Below are positions 43,148-52,027 of a stretch of 64,000 bases of DNA, in pieces. Under the pieces are notes generated by a model. That model was not told the origin of the DNA, searched no databases, and saw only the letters and a program-made list of their open reading frames with translations. Origin of the DNA: Candidatus Poribacteria bacterium (GTDB lineage: Bacteria > Poribacteria > WGA-4E > WGA-3G); contig OY282374.1 of assembly GCA_958295815.1 (NCBI GenBank), forward strand, positions 1,880,856-1,944,855, in the 5' to 3' direction. The position numbers and the translations under genes are program-made. How positions within the stretch are numbered: position 1 is the first letter of the stretch; the number at the start of each line of letters is the position of its first letter.

Positions 43148-44776
43148 ATGCGCCTCAGCAAATCAAAAAAAATCATTATCATCAGTCTAATCGTTCTTAT
43201 TGGAGTTATCATTTTGCTATCCATTATTTATCGACAGAATGCATTGTGGGAACCGGAACAACATCTTATTACACTGCTCCCAAAATCTCCAATATGTTAC
43301 CTGACCCTCAAAGAATTAAAAGGCTTAGTGGAAACTTTCAATCGTAGTGAGTTGGGGCAGCAGACGGCTAAAATGCCACTTCTCGCCGAAATAGAAAATC
43401 AGATGTGGTGGAAACAACTTGTTTATCAGAAACAACTCTGGGAATACGAAATGGGGGGTAAGCTTGACCTTAAGACTGTCATCGGCTATTTCGGAGAGGA
43501 GGCTATCCTTGCGTTTTATCGGCGTGAAGGCGAACTCTCATTTCTTCTTATCACAAAGGTCGGTGGGGCTGAGAAACTGAGCATTGAGGCGATTACCGCA
43601 ACCGATGCAATCAACCCCAACTACGAACGCATCCAAACCGAGTATCGCGAATTCACCATTAATACCATTACAGGATATCCCCGTGATTTTAGTTATGCCT
43701 TCATCGGAAAAATCGGTATTTTAAGCCTGGATCCACTGCTGTTAGCGGAGACGCTTGACATCTATACAGGTGCTTCTGGCGTGAAAGTAGCACAGAACAG
43801 TCAAGGATTTACCGCTGAGCACTCAATGTCGAACGAGATTCAGCAGGACTATCGTCAGGACAAAAGCACCGGATATGTAGATGTGAAACAACTCGGGGTT
43901 GTCTTGAAAAATGTAGGGTCGGGCGCGCTTGTCAAACAAATTTATGGGTTCTTGGGGGACGCTGAATTTTGGACGTTCAGCAATCGGTACGAAGACGGTG
44001 TAATTGTTTCACGGCATCGCCTTCGCCAGCGCGCTGAGAAGCGTCAGTCTGTGATTCCATCAACGGATGACGCAAAACCCTTCATCGCTTTTCCTGAGCG
44101 AACTGCTTTTGTTACTTCGCTACCTATTTCAAATCAGATGTCGAATCTATTCGGCAATATTGATCTCTCCCAAGTTTTAGGAACAGACCTGACGATTCTC
44201 TTGGTTGCCCCGGAACCCGATGAAGTATCCGTGGTGCCTTCATTAGTGCTACTTGCACACGCCAAGGAACCCGAACCATTAAAAGCGGTTTTGGAGGTCG
44301 TGAAACAAGGGAAAATCTCTCTGGCAGGCAAATCATTGGAGTTCCTTGAACCGCAGGATTACAGGGATTTTACAATCCAACCCATCCAACTCCGTCTCAA
44401 TTTTCTGATGGCAGTTACGGGCGGATATGCCATTGTTGATGACTATTTTGTTTTGAGTACAACGCTGGCAGGATTAAAATCTGTAATTGATACGACTACA
44501 GGCAACGCATCTACCTTGACCGATATTCCGTTCTATGCCGATGCGAATAACGTTCATGTATTCATTCAACCGGATCTGTTTGTCCCAGAGTTGAAACGTT
44601 TCCTTCCGGTAGCGACAGTGCTGCTCTCACTTTCAGGACAGAAATTGGATACAGTATTGAATCGACGTATCACTGAGAATCTCTTTCCACTAGAGTCGCT
44701 CGGTCCCGTTTCTGCTGAAATTGATTTTACAGAGGACGGCATAGATACAGAGATTCGGATTGTTTTGGAAAAGTAA
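43148..44776 (+). CDS. DUF3352-like membrane-anchored protein
   Basis: About 542 residues starting MRLSKSKKIIIISLIVLIG. The N-terminal helix (~8-29) anchors a large extracytoplasmic domain; an alternative GTG at 43127 would add seven residues. The domain has the DUF3352 look: LITLLPKSPICYLTLKELKG near the start, VIGYFGEEAILAFY, VDVKQLGVVLK, a mid LLVAPEPDEVSV strand and GGYAIVDDYFVLSTT near the end. These proteins are of unknown function and often occur in Planctomycetes and Poribacteria. No clear Shine-Dalgarno sequence. It is divergent from the DUF6785 gene, with 239 nt between. Confidence 0.68.
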   Translation: MRLSKSKKIIIISLIVLIGVIILLSIIYRQNALWEPEQHLITLLPKSPICYLTLKELKGLVETFNRSELGQQTAKMPLLAEIENQMWWKQLVYQKQLWEYEMGGKLDLKTVIGYFGEEAILAFYRREGELSFLLITKVGGAEKLSIEAITATDAINPNYERIQTEYREFTINTITGYPRDFSYAFIGKIGILSLDPLLLAETLDIYTGASGVKVAQNSQGFTAEHSMSNEIQQDYRQDKSTGYVDVKQLGVVLKNVGSGALVKQIYGFLGDAEFWTFSNRYEDGVIVSRHRLRQRAEKRQSVIPSTDDAKPFIAFPERTAFVTSLPISNQMSNLFGNIDLSQVLGTDLTILLVAPEPDEVSVVPSLVLLAHAKEPEPLKAVLEVVKQGKISLAGKSLEFLEPQDYRDFTIQPIQLRLNFLMAVTGGYAIVDDYFVLSTTLAGLKSVIDTTTGNASTLTDIPFYADANNVHVFIQPDLFVPELKRFLPVATVLLSLSGQKLDTVLNRRITENLFPLESLGPVSAEIDFTEDGIDTEIRIVLEK

Positions 44777-44841
44777 TTCATTCGGTTCGGGGGATATATC
44801 GACGTGACATCTGCCGCGTTATGTGGTATCTTAATAATATA

Positions 44842-45045
44842 ACGCCAGTTTGAAAAAAAATATTAGAAGCCAAGACCGACGCATATTGAGCAAAAAAGCA
44901 ATAAATCCACCCAGAATGAGGAGGTTTTTAGGGATCTAACCCCCTAAAGAATCAACGGTATGAATGCCTCATGGCATTCCCCGCCCCTTATCAGGGGGAC
45001 TTTAATCGGAAATGCGCCTACTCTAAATATTTATTAAACTCACGT
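44842..45045. mobile_element. MITE-like element, copy 2
   Basis: 204 bp, same orientation and same ends as copy 1 (ACGCCAGTTTG ... CAAACTCACGT), again flanked by TA (44840-44841 and 45046-45047). It differs by a 35-bp insert at 44949-44983 in the G/C-rich palindrome; the insert itself carries the hairpin GAATGCC-TCAT-GGCATTC. It ends 33 bp before the start of the next gene and could supply its promoter. The gap 44777-45078 holds nothing else. Confidence 0.7.
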
Positions 45046-45078
45046 TAATATACAGAAAACGAGAAAAGGGAGGTTATC

Positions 45079-45429
45079 ATGGAAAAAGATACGCTTGAAT
45101 CTATTACCCAGCGTTTAGACCGATTGGAGAAGGTAGTTACACAGGTGAATGAGCAACTTTCTTGGATCGTTGAGGAATTGGTTCCAGATGCTCCGAAGGA
45201 CCGCGAAACACCAGTGACGGAGGTGACTGGAACACAGGATAATAATCAAGAAGATAATATTGGTGCTAAAGTAATTGAGGGAATATTGGAGAAGATGGGG
45301 TATCCACCAGACTTCAAACCGAGGCCACTTGAGGAAGTTCGCAAAAGTATGGTTGAAAGTGGTATTCGCCCGGAGGACAACGAATTTAGCCGAGCGATTA
45401 TTGCAGAACGAGAGAACAGACACTTATAG
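45079..45429 (+). CDS. Small hypothetical protein with coiled coil
   Basis: A 116-residue protein. The N-terminal ~35 residues (LESITQRLDRLEKVVTQVN) predict a short coiled coil, followed by a Glu/Asp-rich linker and a C-terminal KVIEGILEKMGYPPDF region and REVRKSMVESG-like end. No family recognised. A GGGAGG sequence lies ahead of the ATG. It lies directly behind the MITE copy and 18 nt before the next oxidoreductase gene. Confidence 0.5.
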   Translation: MEKDTLESITQRLDRLEKVVTQVNEQLSWIVEELVPDAPKDRETPVTEVTGTQDNNQEDNIGAKVIEGILEKMGYPPDFKPRPLEEVRKSMVESGIRPEDNEFSRAIIAERENRHL

Positions 45430-45446
45430 ATTGGATAAGATAATAC

Positions 45447-46499
45447 ATGGAAAAAAAGATTGGTATAGGTATAATAAGTTTTGCACATGGACACGCCAAC
45501 GCCTACTGCAACCAAATGCAGACGTTTGAGGATGTCGATCTCATCGCATGCTGGGACGATAACGCTGAACGTGGCGAAGCTGCCGCAACGCAATACGGTA
45601 TGCGTTACTCACCGCATCTCGAAGATGTCATCAACCACCGCGAAATTCATGCTGTTATTGTAACCTGCGAGACGAATCGACACGCAGAGATGGTAGAGGC
45701 AGCGGCATCTGAAGGAAAGCATATCCTTTGCCAAAAACCGATGGCACTCACGTTGGAAGATTGCGACAGGATTGCGGCGGTAGTCGAAAAGACTGGGGTC
45801 AAGTTTATGATGGGACATCAGATGCGGCGCGACCCAGCGAACATCGCGATGAAAGAAATCATTGACAGTGAGGTCTTGGGGAAAATTGGTGTGCTACGCC
45901 GCCGACACTGTATCAACGCCTTATTTAGTGAAGCCTTCGTAACAGGACCCAGTCGATGGCATATTGATCCAGAGAAAAATATGGGAATGTTCATGGACGA
46001 TGCCTCGCATGCAACCGATTTTATCCATTGGATGCTTGGTAAACCGACAAGCGTTATCGCTGAAATCGATAATATTTTGACGGACGTTGCCCCTGATGAC
46101 ACAGGTTTGGCTGTCTATAGGTTTGCGGGTGGAGAGATGGCGATCTTACTGAATACGTCTGTGACACTCGCTGGTGAGAATACAACGGAGATCTATGGTG
46201 ATGAGGGTGTGGTAATTCAGAACTATGGAGATGCTCCGTCATGTAACATCCCGCGTCCAGCAGATGCTGTGGCACTTAAGTTGTATACACGAGATGAACC
46301 CTCATGGAAGGATTTGGGTATCCCAATTCCAGACGGTCATGGAGAACGGATCGGTGGTGTACCGCGTCCGTTTATTGATTGTCTGAAAAACGACACAGAA
46401 CCCGATGTCACAGTGGAAGATGGGCGGGTTTCGGTGGAGATGGTTTTAGGAGCGTATCGTTCGGCACAGGAGGGACGGCGCGTTACGTTTCCGCTCTAA
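45447..46499 (+). CDS. Gfo/Idh/MocA-family oxidoreductase
   Basis: A 350-residue NAD(P)-dependent sugar oxidoreductase. The N-terminal Rossmann fold (IGIGIISFAHGHANAY, ~4-19) and VIVTCETNRHAEMVEAA are typical. The family's EKP motif reads QKP (ILCQKPMALTL, ~92-102). The catalytic His/Lys region is HQMRRDPAN. It probably oxidises a sugar or inositol. It is followed by a convergent SDR gene (12-nt gap). Confidence 0.9.
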   Translation: MEKKIGIGIISFAHGHANAYCNQMQTFEDVDLIACWDDNAERGEAAATQYGMRYSPHLEDVINHREIHAVIVTCETNRHAEMVEAAASEGKHILCQKPMALTLEDCDRIAAVVEKTGVKFMMGHQMRRDPANIAMKEIIDSEVLGKIGVLRRRHCINALFSEAFVTGPSRWHIDPEKNMGMFMDDASHATDFIHWMLGKPTSVIAEIDNILTDVAPDDTGLAVYRFAGGEMAILLNTSVTLAGENTTEIYGDEGVVIQNYGDAPSCNIPRPADAVALKLYTRDEPSWKDLGIPIPDGHGERIGGVPRPFIDCLKNDTEPDVTVEDGRVSVEMVLGAYRSAQEGRRVTFPL

Positions 46500-46510
46500 A
46501 GTATGAATTA

Positions 46511-47245
46511 TTACGGACTATTCCGGCGCATGATGCTGAGGATCTGACCTGTCATTCCGCTATCGGGCTGTTGCGTTGCGAGAAAGAGTGCCGATGCGAC
46601 AACCTGCTCCGGTTCCTTCCATGGATCACTTTGCGCTCTGAAACTATCAGCACTTTCCCAAGCAGGTTTTGAGAGTTCTGTTCTCACTGGACCGGGGATA
46701 AGTACGTTTGCGATGATGCCGTCCTGCCATACCTCTTCAGCGATCGCTTGTGTCAATCCATGCAGAGCCGCCTTAGAAGCACAATAGACGCTGAGGTTCG
46801 CATGTCCAACCTGACCCATGCCCGAACCTACATTGATAATATTTCCGCTGCCCTGTTCCTGCATAACCGGCAACGTAGCACGACAACAGCGTACAACACC
46901 CATCACATTAATCTGCCACCCTTGTTCCCACTCCTCATCTGTAGAATCTAAAAATAGACCTCTCGGATTGATACCGGCATTGTTGACGAGGATATCTATT
47001 CTTCCAAACCGATCTACGGTTTGCTGGACGAGGTTGTCCACTTCTGTCTGGATTCGCAAATCGGTTGGCACGGCAAGGACTTCCCCACCTTGCACCACTA
47101 TTTCTGCGGCAACGCCATCGAGTTGGCTTGTGCTTCGCGCCGCAATGACGACCCGCGCACCTTCAGCGGCATAAGCAAGGGAGATGGCTCTACCGATGCC
47201 ACGTCCACCACCGGTAATAAGAGCGATTTTATCTTTGAGTTGCAT
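46511..47245 (-). CDS. Short-chain dehydrogenase/reductase (SDR)
   Basis: A 244-residue classical SDR. Cofactor motif TGGGRGIGRAISLAY (~11-25), NNAG (~88-91), catalytic Ser in GSGM and YCASKAALHG (Tyr/Lys). Resembles 3-oxoacyl-ACP or glucose/alcohol dehydrogenases; substrate unknown. It is convergent with the Gfo/Idh/MocA gene. Confidence 0.9.
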   Translation of the reverse strand: MQLKDKIALITGGGRGIGRAISLAYAAEGARVVIAARSTSQLDGVAAEIVVQGGEVLAVPTDLRIQTEVDNLVQQTVDRFGRIDILVNNAGINPRGLFLDSTDEEWEQGWQINVMGVVRCCRATLPVMQEQGSGNIINVGSGMGQVGHANLSVYCASKAALHGLTQAIAEEVWQDGIIANVLIPGPVRTELSKPAWESADSFRAQSDPWKEPEQVVASALFLATQQPDSGMTGQILSIMRRNSP

Positions 47246-47313
47246 GATTAATTCCTTCTGAAAAGACTACATATTGAATGACGCGCCGACAAGTTATTTG
47301 GGTAGTCCCGCGG

Positions 47314-48129
47314 TTATTCTGCGCGGTGCCACATGTTAATGAGTCGTGCTAAGTGTGCTCGACTCGTTTTAACTCTCCGCTCCAAGTCCTTTGCAAGCCC
47401 AGTCAGCAGATCCTTGCCCGTTGCTTTGGCGGTTTCTATCTGTTGTTTAAGCTGATAAGTGCGACCTGTCTTGAGTCGGTTTATCTCTAAACGCAATTCA
47501 CTCATCGCGCGGTTGAGTTGCCGAAGTTCTGTCTGTAACGCTGCCCGTTTTTCACGGGCTGTTTTTTCAGAGACATATCGCTCCGTTTCACCAAGACTTA
47601 ACCGCTCTAAAGTCTCAATGTCTTGTTCATGGTATGCTCGGTTGACAAGCGGCATTAATTGCTCTCGTCGTTCCTCTTCTTCGGCATCGGTAGCCTTATC
47701 TGGATGGTACCGTTTGGCGAGTTTTCGGTAGAGGTTTTGTAAATATTTCGCTTTGGTGTCAGGGAGTTTATCTTCCTGAGATGTCAGTTCCGATTCATCC
47801 ACTTCCTCGGATGCCTCTATACGTGTGCGACTCGCTCTAAAGCAAGATTCCACACGCGCTTCTATCTCTTCCTCACTCACGTTCTCTCGGCGCAGTTGTA
47901 ATCGGAGGCGATACTCTTTTGTTTCGAGTTCAACCTTATCGAGTTCAAGGTAGTAGCGACTAATATGGGCATTGTAGCGTCGTTGAAACAAATCGACTTC
48001 CGATTTGAGTTGTTCGACTGCTACTGTGAGTTCTTCTACCTGTGCTTGTTTTGCTTCAATAGCGTCCAGGAGTTGGGCTATCTGCTTCTCGTCGATGTTA
48101 TCGACATGAATTAAAGCGGCAGGTTTCAT
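47314..48129 (-). CDS. J-domain protein with long coiled coils
   Basis: A 271-residue protein with a J domain at about 125-175. The HPD tripeptide (residues 142-144, YHPDKATDAEEEE) is intact, so it should stimulate a Hsp70. The J domain is in the middle, between an N-terminal coiled coil (~15-70) and a C-terminal coiled coil (~190-265), with no DnaJ zinc-finger domain. It differs from classical DnaJ; the partner may be DnaK at 12750. Confidence 0.85.
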   Translation of the reverse strand: MKPAALIHVDNIDEKQIAQLLDAIEAKQAQVEELTVAVEQLKSEVDLFQRRYNAHISRYYLELDKVELETKEYRLRLQLRRENVSEEEIEARVESCFRASRTRIEASEEVDESELTSQEDKLPDTKAKYLQNLYRKLAKRYHPDKATDAEEEERREQLMPLVNRAYHEQDIETLERLSLGETERYVSEKTAREKRAALQTELRQLNRAMSELRLEINRLKTGRTYQLKQQIETAKATGKDLLTGLAKDLERRVKTSRAHLARLINMWHRAE

Positions 48130-48179
48130 GAGAATTACCTAATAGGACAGGAAAAAAGGTTTTACGATTTTAAAAGGAC

Positions 48180-48198
48180 GCGCGCTCAGAAAGCGCGC
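48180..48198. repeat. GCGC hairpin
   Basis: GCGCGCT-CAGAA-AGCGCGC, a 7-bp stem in the gap between the J-domain and infA genes. Related to the hairpin at 20914. Confidence 0.45.
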
Positions 48199-48257
48199 CT
48201 ACAAGTATTCTAACTTATGCACGGAAACAGAGTGCACTTTGGAGATCTACTCGGAAT

Positions 48258-48620
48258 CTACTTTTTCCGATACGTAATCCGTCCCCGCGTGAGATCGTAG
48301 GGAGATAGTTCCACAGTTACCTTATCTCCAGGCAAAATCTTAATAAAAAATTTCCGCATTCTACCGGAAATATGTGCGAGAATTTTATGCTTATTGTCCA
48401 ATTCCACACGAAACATCGCATTTGGTAAAGGTTCGATAACAGTGCCTTCCACCTCTATTTTATCATTTTTAGGTGTGGTCTGTTCTTCGCCTTCACCTTC
48501 AGTTTTAATATCAGGATCAACATCACGTTGCTTCTTGTATTTCGACTTCGGTTTCGGACGTCTGGTATTCGTATACCGCGTTTGCGGCTTTCGTTTATTT
48601 CCTGAGGGTCTTCGATTCAC
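48258..48620 (-). CDS. infA: Translation initiation factor IF-1 with N-terminal extension
   Basis: A 120-residue protein whose last ~70 residues are a clear IF-1 ([50 protein letters not shown]). IF-1 normally has ~72 residues. Here residues 1-50 are a Lys/Arg-rich segment ([27 protein letters not shown]) then an acidic GEGEEQTT linker. It starts at a GTG at 48620 behind AAGGAG at 9 nt, so translation of the extension looks intended; no start exists near the core. The extension could bind rRNA. Confidence 0.9.
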   Translation of the reverse strand: MNRRPSGNKRKPQTRYTNTRRPKPKSKYKKQRDVDPDIKTEGEGEEQTTPKNDKIEVEGTVIEPLPNAMFRVELDNKHKILAHISGRMRKFFIKILPGDKVTVELSPYDLTRGRITYRKK

Positions 48621-48727
48621 AGTATAAATCTCCTTTTTTAAATCTGATGAGCAGTGTAAGGCATGGATACCTTACGCCGCGCTATAAGGTAAAGTCTACG
48701 GCTCGACGCACTGGTAAATTACACCTA

Positions 48728-49519
48728 CTATCCATCTTCGAGGCTAAAACGTTTTCCAGCTTCAACAACGAGTTCCTCAAAATAATCCATAGCGAGTTGC
48801 AATTCCGATTCTGCATCTTCTTTGTCTGTACTTGTTGAAACAAAATCGACAGGCATAGTGTCGCCGTCTACTTTACGGAGGGCTACATAAGCCTTTAAGT
48901 AAACATCTGGATGGCGTTCCATCACTTTCTGCATTAACGGTGAAGTTTCCGCTTCAAACATATTCACATAAACCCGCGCCGTGATAATTTCTGAACGATA
49001 GCGTTCGGCAATCAACGGTTGAATATGTGTTTCAAAGACTGCCTTCATCTCGCGGGGTGGACCGGGCATCATCATGAACGTGGACGTTTTGTGGGCAACA
49101 CTAATGCAGGGTGCCCATCCTGCTGGGTTCTGTAAGACGACAGCGGTTTCTGGTACAGTCGCCATTTTCGTCAATGCTTCGTTGAGTGGATCGTTATCTG
49201 ACATCTCGCGGCGTTTCCGAAATTCAGCGATTGTTTCTTCACTTACCACAGGTTTCGTGCCGACCAGTGAGGCGATGATCTCGACTGTCATATCGTCCGG
49301 GGTTGGACCGAGACCGCCTGTCGTGAGAATGAGCGACGTTTCCCGTTCAACTGCTGAATTCAATGCCTCGGACATCTCATCTCGGTTGTCGCGCAGCATT
49401 GTAACTCTCCGTAACTCACCACCGGTCTGAAGAATTTGCTGTGCAATCCAGTGAGCGTTGGTGTCCTGAATCTGCCCAAGGACTAACTCTGTACCGATCG
49501 AAAACAGTTCAATTGCCAC
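48728..49519 (-). CDS. CinA-family molybdopterin-binding-domain protein
   Basis: About 263 residues starting VAIELFSIGTELVLG. The GTG at 49519 is chosen because GGAGGATG lies ahead of it; further upstream the reading frame runs into the previous gene. The MoCF/CinA N-terminal domain has SIGTELVLGQIQDTNAHWIA and TTGGLGPTPDD(MTVE), with MMMPGPPREMKAVF. It lacks the C-terminal nicotinamide amidase domain of full CinA. CinA proteins act in pyridine-nucleotide turnover or are linked to competence. Upstream hydrolase gene stops 13 nt away. Confidence 0.88.
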   Translation of the reverse strand: MAIELFSIGTELVLGQIQDTNAHWIAQQILQTGGELRRVTMLRDNRDEMSEALNSAVERETSLILTTGGLGPTPDDMTVEIIASLVGTKPVVSEETIAEFRKRREMSDNDPLNEALTKMATVPETAVVLQNPAGWAPCISVAHKTSTFMMMPGPPREMKAVFETHIQPLIAERYRSEIITARVYVNMFEAETSPLMQKVMERHPDVYLKAYVALRKVDGDTMPVDFVSTSTDKEDAESELQLAMDYFEELVVEAGKRFSLEDG

Positions 49520-49532
49520 ACCATCCTCCTTT

Positions 49533-50573
49533 TTACAGAACCTCTTTAAGAAACTTAAACGCACCGACGCCGTGGAAACTATGACCTGCTTCAAACACCT
49601 CAAGTCCTAATTTATCCTCAGCATCAAAGCACTTGTAAATTGCTTCTGCCTCATTGACAGCAAAGCGGGTAGCTTCAATCGGGAAAATTGTGTCTTCTGT
49701 GCCGGATTCGACAAACATGGCACGTGGTGCGATTAACCCCGCTATATCATACATTTCTGCATATTGTAGCACATTTGGTATGTAGTTGTCTATACAATGG
49801 CTTAGACTGAGGATGCTATCTCGAAATGTATTGAAATAGCCGCTCACTACAGCCGCCTTAACACGAGTATCAATCGCAGCGGTAAAAAAGGTCGTTGTCC
49901 CGCCGCCAGAGATTCCCATCACACCGAGGCGACTCGTATCAATCTCAGGACGGGTTTCCAGATAATCAAACGCGCGTATAGCGTCGTAAACCCGCCAGCC
50001 TACCATTGTTTGTCCGAGTAGAAGTGCAGCACCGGAACTCGGTTGACATGAGGAATTGCCACCGCCGCGTTCGCGAGCCACAGGGTCTCGTCGGTGCCCG
50101 AATCCAAATTGTTCGATAGCAAGGACGGTATAGCCGTGTGCGACACATTGGAGTGCGAAGTCGTTTTGATAACCACCATATTTAGATCGCATCGAGCCAT
50201 CTTCTTCAATACCCACGATGTCATCTACACCACGTCCGTGACCTGCCAAACAGAGGATCACTGGATTCGGTTCCGAGCCGTTGAGAGGCTTAGGAGAAAG
50301 AAGGTAGCCGAAGATAGTCATGTGTGGACGACTCTTGAATTGCACCGTCTCACGGAAATAGGTCGGAAATTCGACTATTTCCAAAACTTCTGGTTCTAAG
50401 GCACATGCCTCTTGGGGGAACCCACCGACCAGTTCGATGAGTTTTGCTCGAAGTTGAGCCTGCCACGCTCTCGCTTCAGCCAGCGTCGTCGCCTGAAACG
50501 CCAGTTGGCGGGGTGTATCGGCATATAACTGGTGCGAAAATGCTAAGGTGTCTCTTTCCTGTTCGTGATGCAT
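49533..50573 (-). CDS. Alpha/beta hydrolase (acetyl-xylan-esterase/dienelactone-hydrolase-like)
   Basis: A 346-residue hydrolase. The nucleophile elbow is GISGGG (~213-218), the His box GHSFHG near the end (~330-335) and an acid in SGTEDTIFP (~292-300). The N-terminal part contains an LAGHGRGVDD oxyanion loop and FGFGHRRDP. It probably splits esters of sugars or similar compounds. A stop 13 nt before the cinA-like start makes an operon likely. Confidence 0.88.
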   Translation of the reverse strand: MHHEQERDTLAFSHQLYADTPRQLAFQATTLAEARAWQAQLRAKLIELVGGFPQEACALEPEVLEIVEFPTYFRETVQFKSRPHMTIFGYLLSPKPLNGSEPNPVILCLAGHGRGVDDIVGIEEDGSMRSKYGGYQNDFALQCVAHGYTVLAIEQFGFGHRRDPVARERGGGNSSCQPSSGAALLLGQTMVGWRVYDAIRAFDYLETRPEIDTSRLGVMGISGGGTTTFFTAAIDTRVKAAVVSGYFNTFRDSILSLSHCIDNYIPNVLQYAEMYDIAGLIAPRAMFVESGTEDTIFPIEATRFAVNEAEAIYKCFDAEDKLGLEVFEAGHSFHGVGAFKFLKEVL

Positions 50574-50616
50574 CGTTTGCCTCCAAGAGTAGAGCGTGTC
50601 GGCATCGTTTACGGTG

Positions 50617-51879
50617 TTAACGGTTCAACAAGTTTATAACGAATCCTGTTGCCATTTTTGGATAGAAGTAAGTGGATTTTTGTGGCATTGTCGAACCCGC
50701 CATAGCCACATCGAGTACCTGTTCAACGGGTGTAGGGTTCATGAGAATCGCTGCACGGTTGGATCCACCCTTCACGTGTGCAATAGCATCGTCCGCATAA
50801 GCCGTGTAGCTAATATGTTCCGCTAATGTCTCAATTTGGAACATCTTCTTTATGAGGGTATCTTGTACAAGTGTGACGTCTAATTGCCGAGGGATTGTTG
50901 AATTGGGAATCAGTAAGCGATAGTTGTTGTCCGTGGTATACATGCCGACAGCCGCAGATTTCCCCTTCAGCGCGTCCAATTTTGCCATAAGGTTTGCTTG
51001 TGTATCAATTTCGTGCACCTCAAATACTTCAGGAAGTTTTGCCATAGCGTGTGAAATTTGCTCCGGGCTAAGATTATCTAACAGCCGATGAATCGCTAAA
51101 ACAGCCAAGCCGGGGGATTCCATCCTGACCAGGTTCATCATCATATAGTCGTAACCGGACGCTTTCGCATTTGCCACTTTCTGAGCCATTTCTTCTCGAA
51201 AAGCGAGCGCAGTTTCGTAACGATGATGCCCGTCAGCGATTAGGAGCGGTTTTGATGCGAAAAGATTTTGGATCTTACCGTTGCGTTCAGCGTCGTCTAA
51301 GCACCACAGTTGATGTGTGCTTCCGAAGATTTCAGAGCAGTCGATCTCAGGCGCGTGTGCGTCGGTAAAGCCTTGCATTATCTCTTCAATTTCGCCTACA
51401 GGATCGGCGTAAAGGAGGAATATTGGGCTGAGATTGGCGTGGCATTCGCGCATGAGGTTGAGCCGATCTGCCTTAGGTCCGGCATGTGTTTTTTCGTGTG
51501 GTAGGATGACTTTATTTTCAAAGGGTTCGAGTTTAACAAGTGCGATCAAGGCACGTCGTGTATAGTTTTTTCCATCGGGGGCATTAAACGATTGGTCGTA
51601 GATATAATAATAGGGGGTTGTATCTTGGACAAGGGTGTTGTCTGAAATCCACTGATTCATCAGTGCTGCTGCCCGCGTGTATTGATTCGCGTCCGGGGTG
51701 TCATCGTCGCACGGCTGACTCAAAATTAATCGGATGATATTGGCTGGATGGCGTGTTTCTAAAGCAAGTCGTTCTTCGGTTTTGATGACATCATATGGCG
51801 GTGCGATAACATTCTCGATTCCATCTACCTTCGTCGTGTTATAGCGTAAGCCGCGAAACGGAATAACTATTGTTTCCAT
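50617..51879 (-). CDS. DUF1015 family protein
   Basis: A 420-residue protein recognisable by VIPFRGLRYNT, ENVIAPPYDVIKTEERLAL and the H-Y-E motif LIADGHHRYETALAF (~215-230). Members often sit with serine or phosphoglycerate metabolism genes and are thought to act as kinases or hydrolases, but this is not settled. The upstream gap (51880-52027) has three copies of the 9-mer AATTGTTAA. The alpha/beta-hydrolase gene follows 43 nt downstream on the same strand. Confidence 0.88.
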   Translation of the reverse strand: METIVIPFRGLRYNTTKVDGIENVIAPPYDVIKTEERLALETRHPANIIRLILSQPCDDDTPDANQYTRAAALMNQWISDNTLVQDTTPYYYIYDQSFNAPDGKNYTRRALIALVKLEPFENKVILPHEKTHAGPKADRLNLMRECHANLSPIFLLYADPVGEIEEIMQGFTDAHAPEIDCSEIFGSTHQLWCLDDAERNGKIQNLFASKPLLIADGHHRYETALAFREEMAQKVANAKASGYDYMMMNLVRMESPGLAVLAIHRLLDNLSPEQISHAMAKLPEVFEVHEIDTQANLMAKLDALKGKSAAVGMYTTDNNYRLLIPNSTIPRQLDVTLVQDTLIKKMFQIETLAEHISYTAYADDAIAHVKGGSNRAAILMNPTPVEQVLDVAMAGSTMPQKSTYFYPKMATGFVINLLNR

Positions 51880-51932
51880 ATTTTAATCTATTGAATCTGA
51901 GGTGCTGCATCCGTTGTCCTTGCAGGCTTCTA

Positions 51933-52023
51933 ATTGTTAACAAACATTTTTAAACCAAAACAGACCTTTAACAATTTTAATCGATGCCGACAACGGAGAC
52001 TTCGTCCAGGCATAATTGTTAAA
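51933..52023. promoter_or_regulatory. Three copies of the 9-mer AATTGTTAA (one inverted)
   Basis: AATTGTTAA at 51933-51941, its complement TTAACAATT at 51969-51977 and AATTGTTAA at 52015-52023. The first two form a dyad with 27 nt between. They lie between the cysteine synthase stop and the DUF1015 start and may be binding sites of a regulator. Confidence 0.5.
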
Positions 52024-52027
52024 AAGG

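Noticed and set aside
43130..43150. tRNA-like TCTCGAATCC string
   Set aside because: No cloverleaf or acceptor stem could be built around it; it is the start of the DUF3352-like gene.
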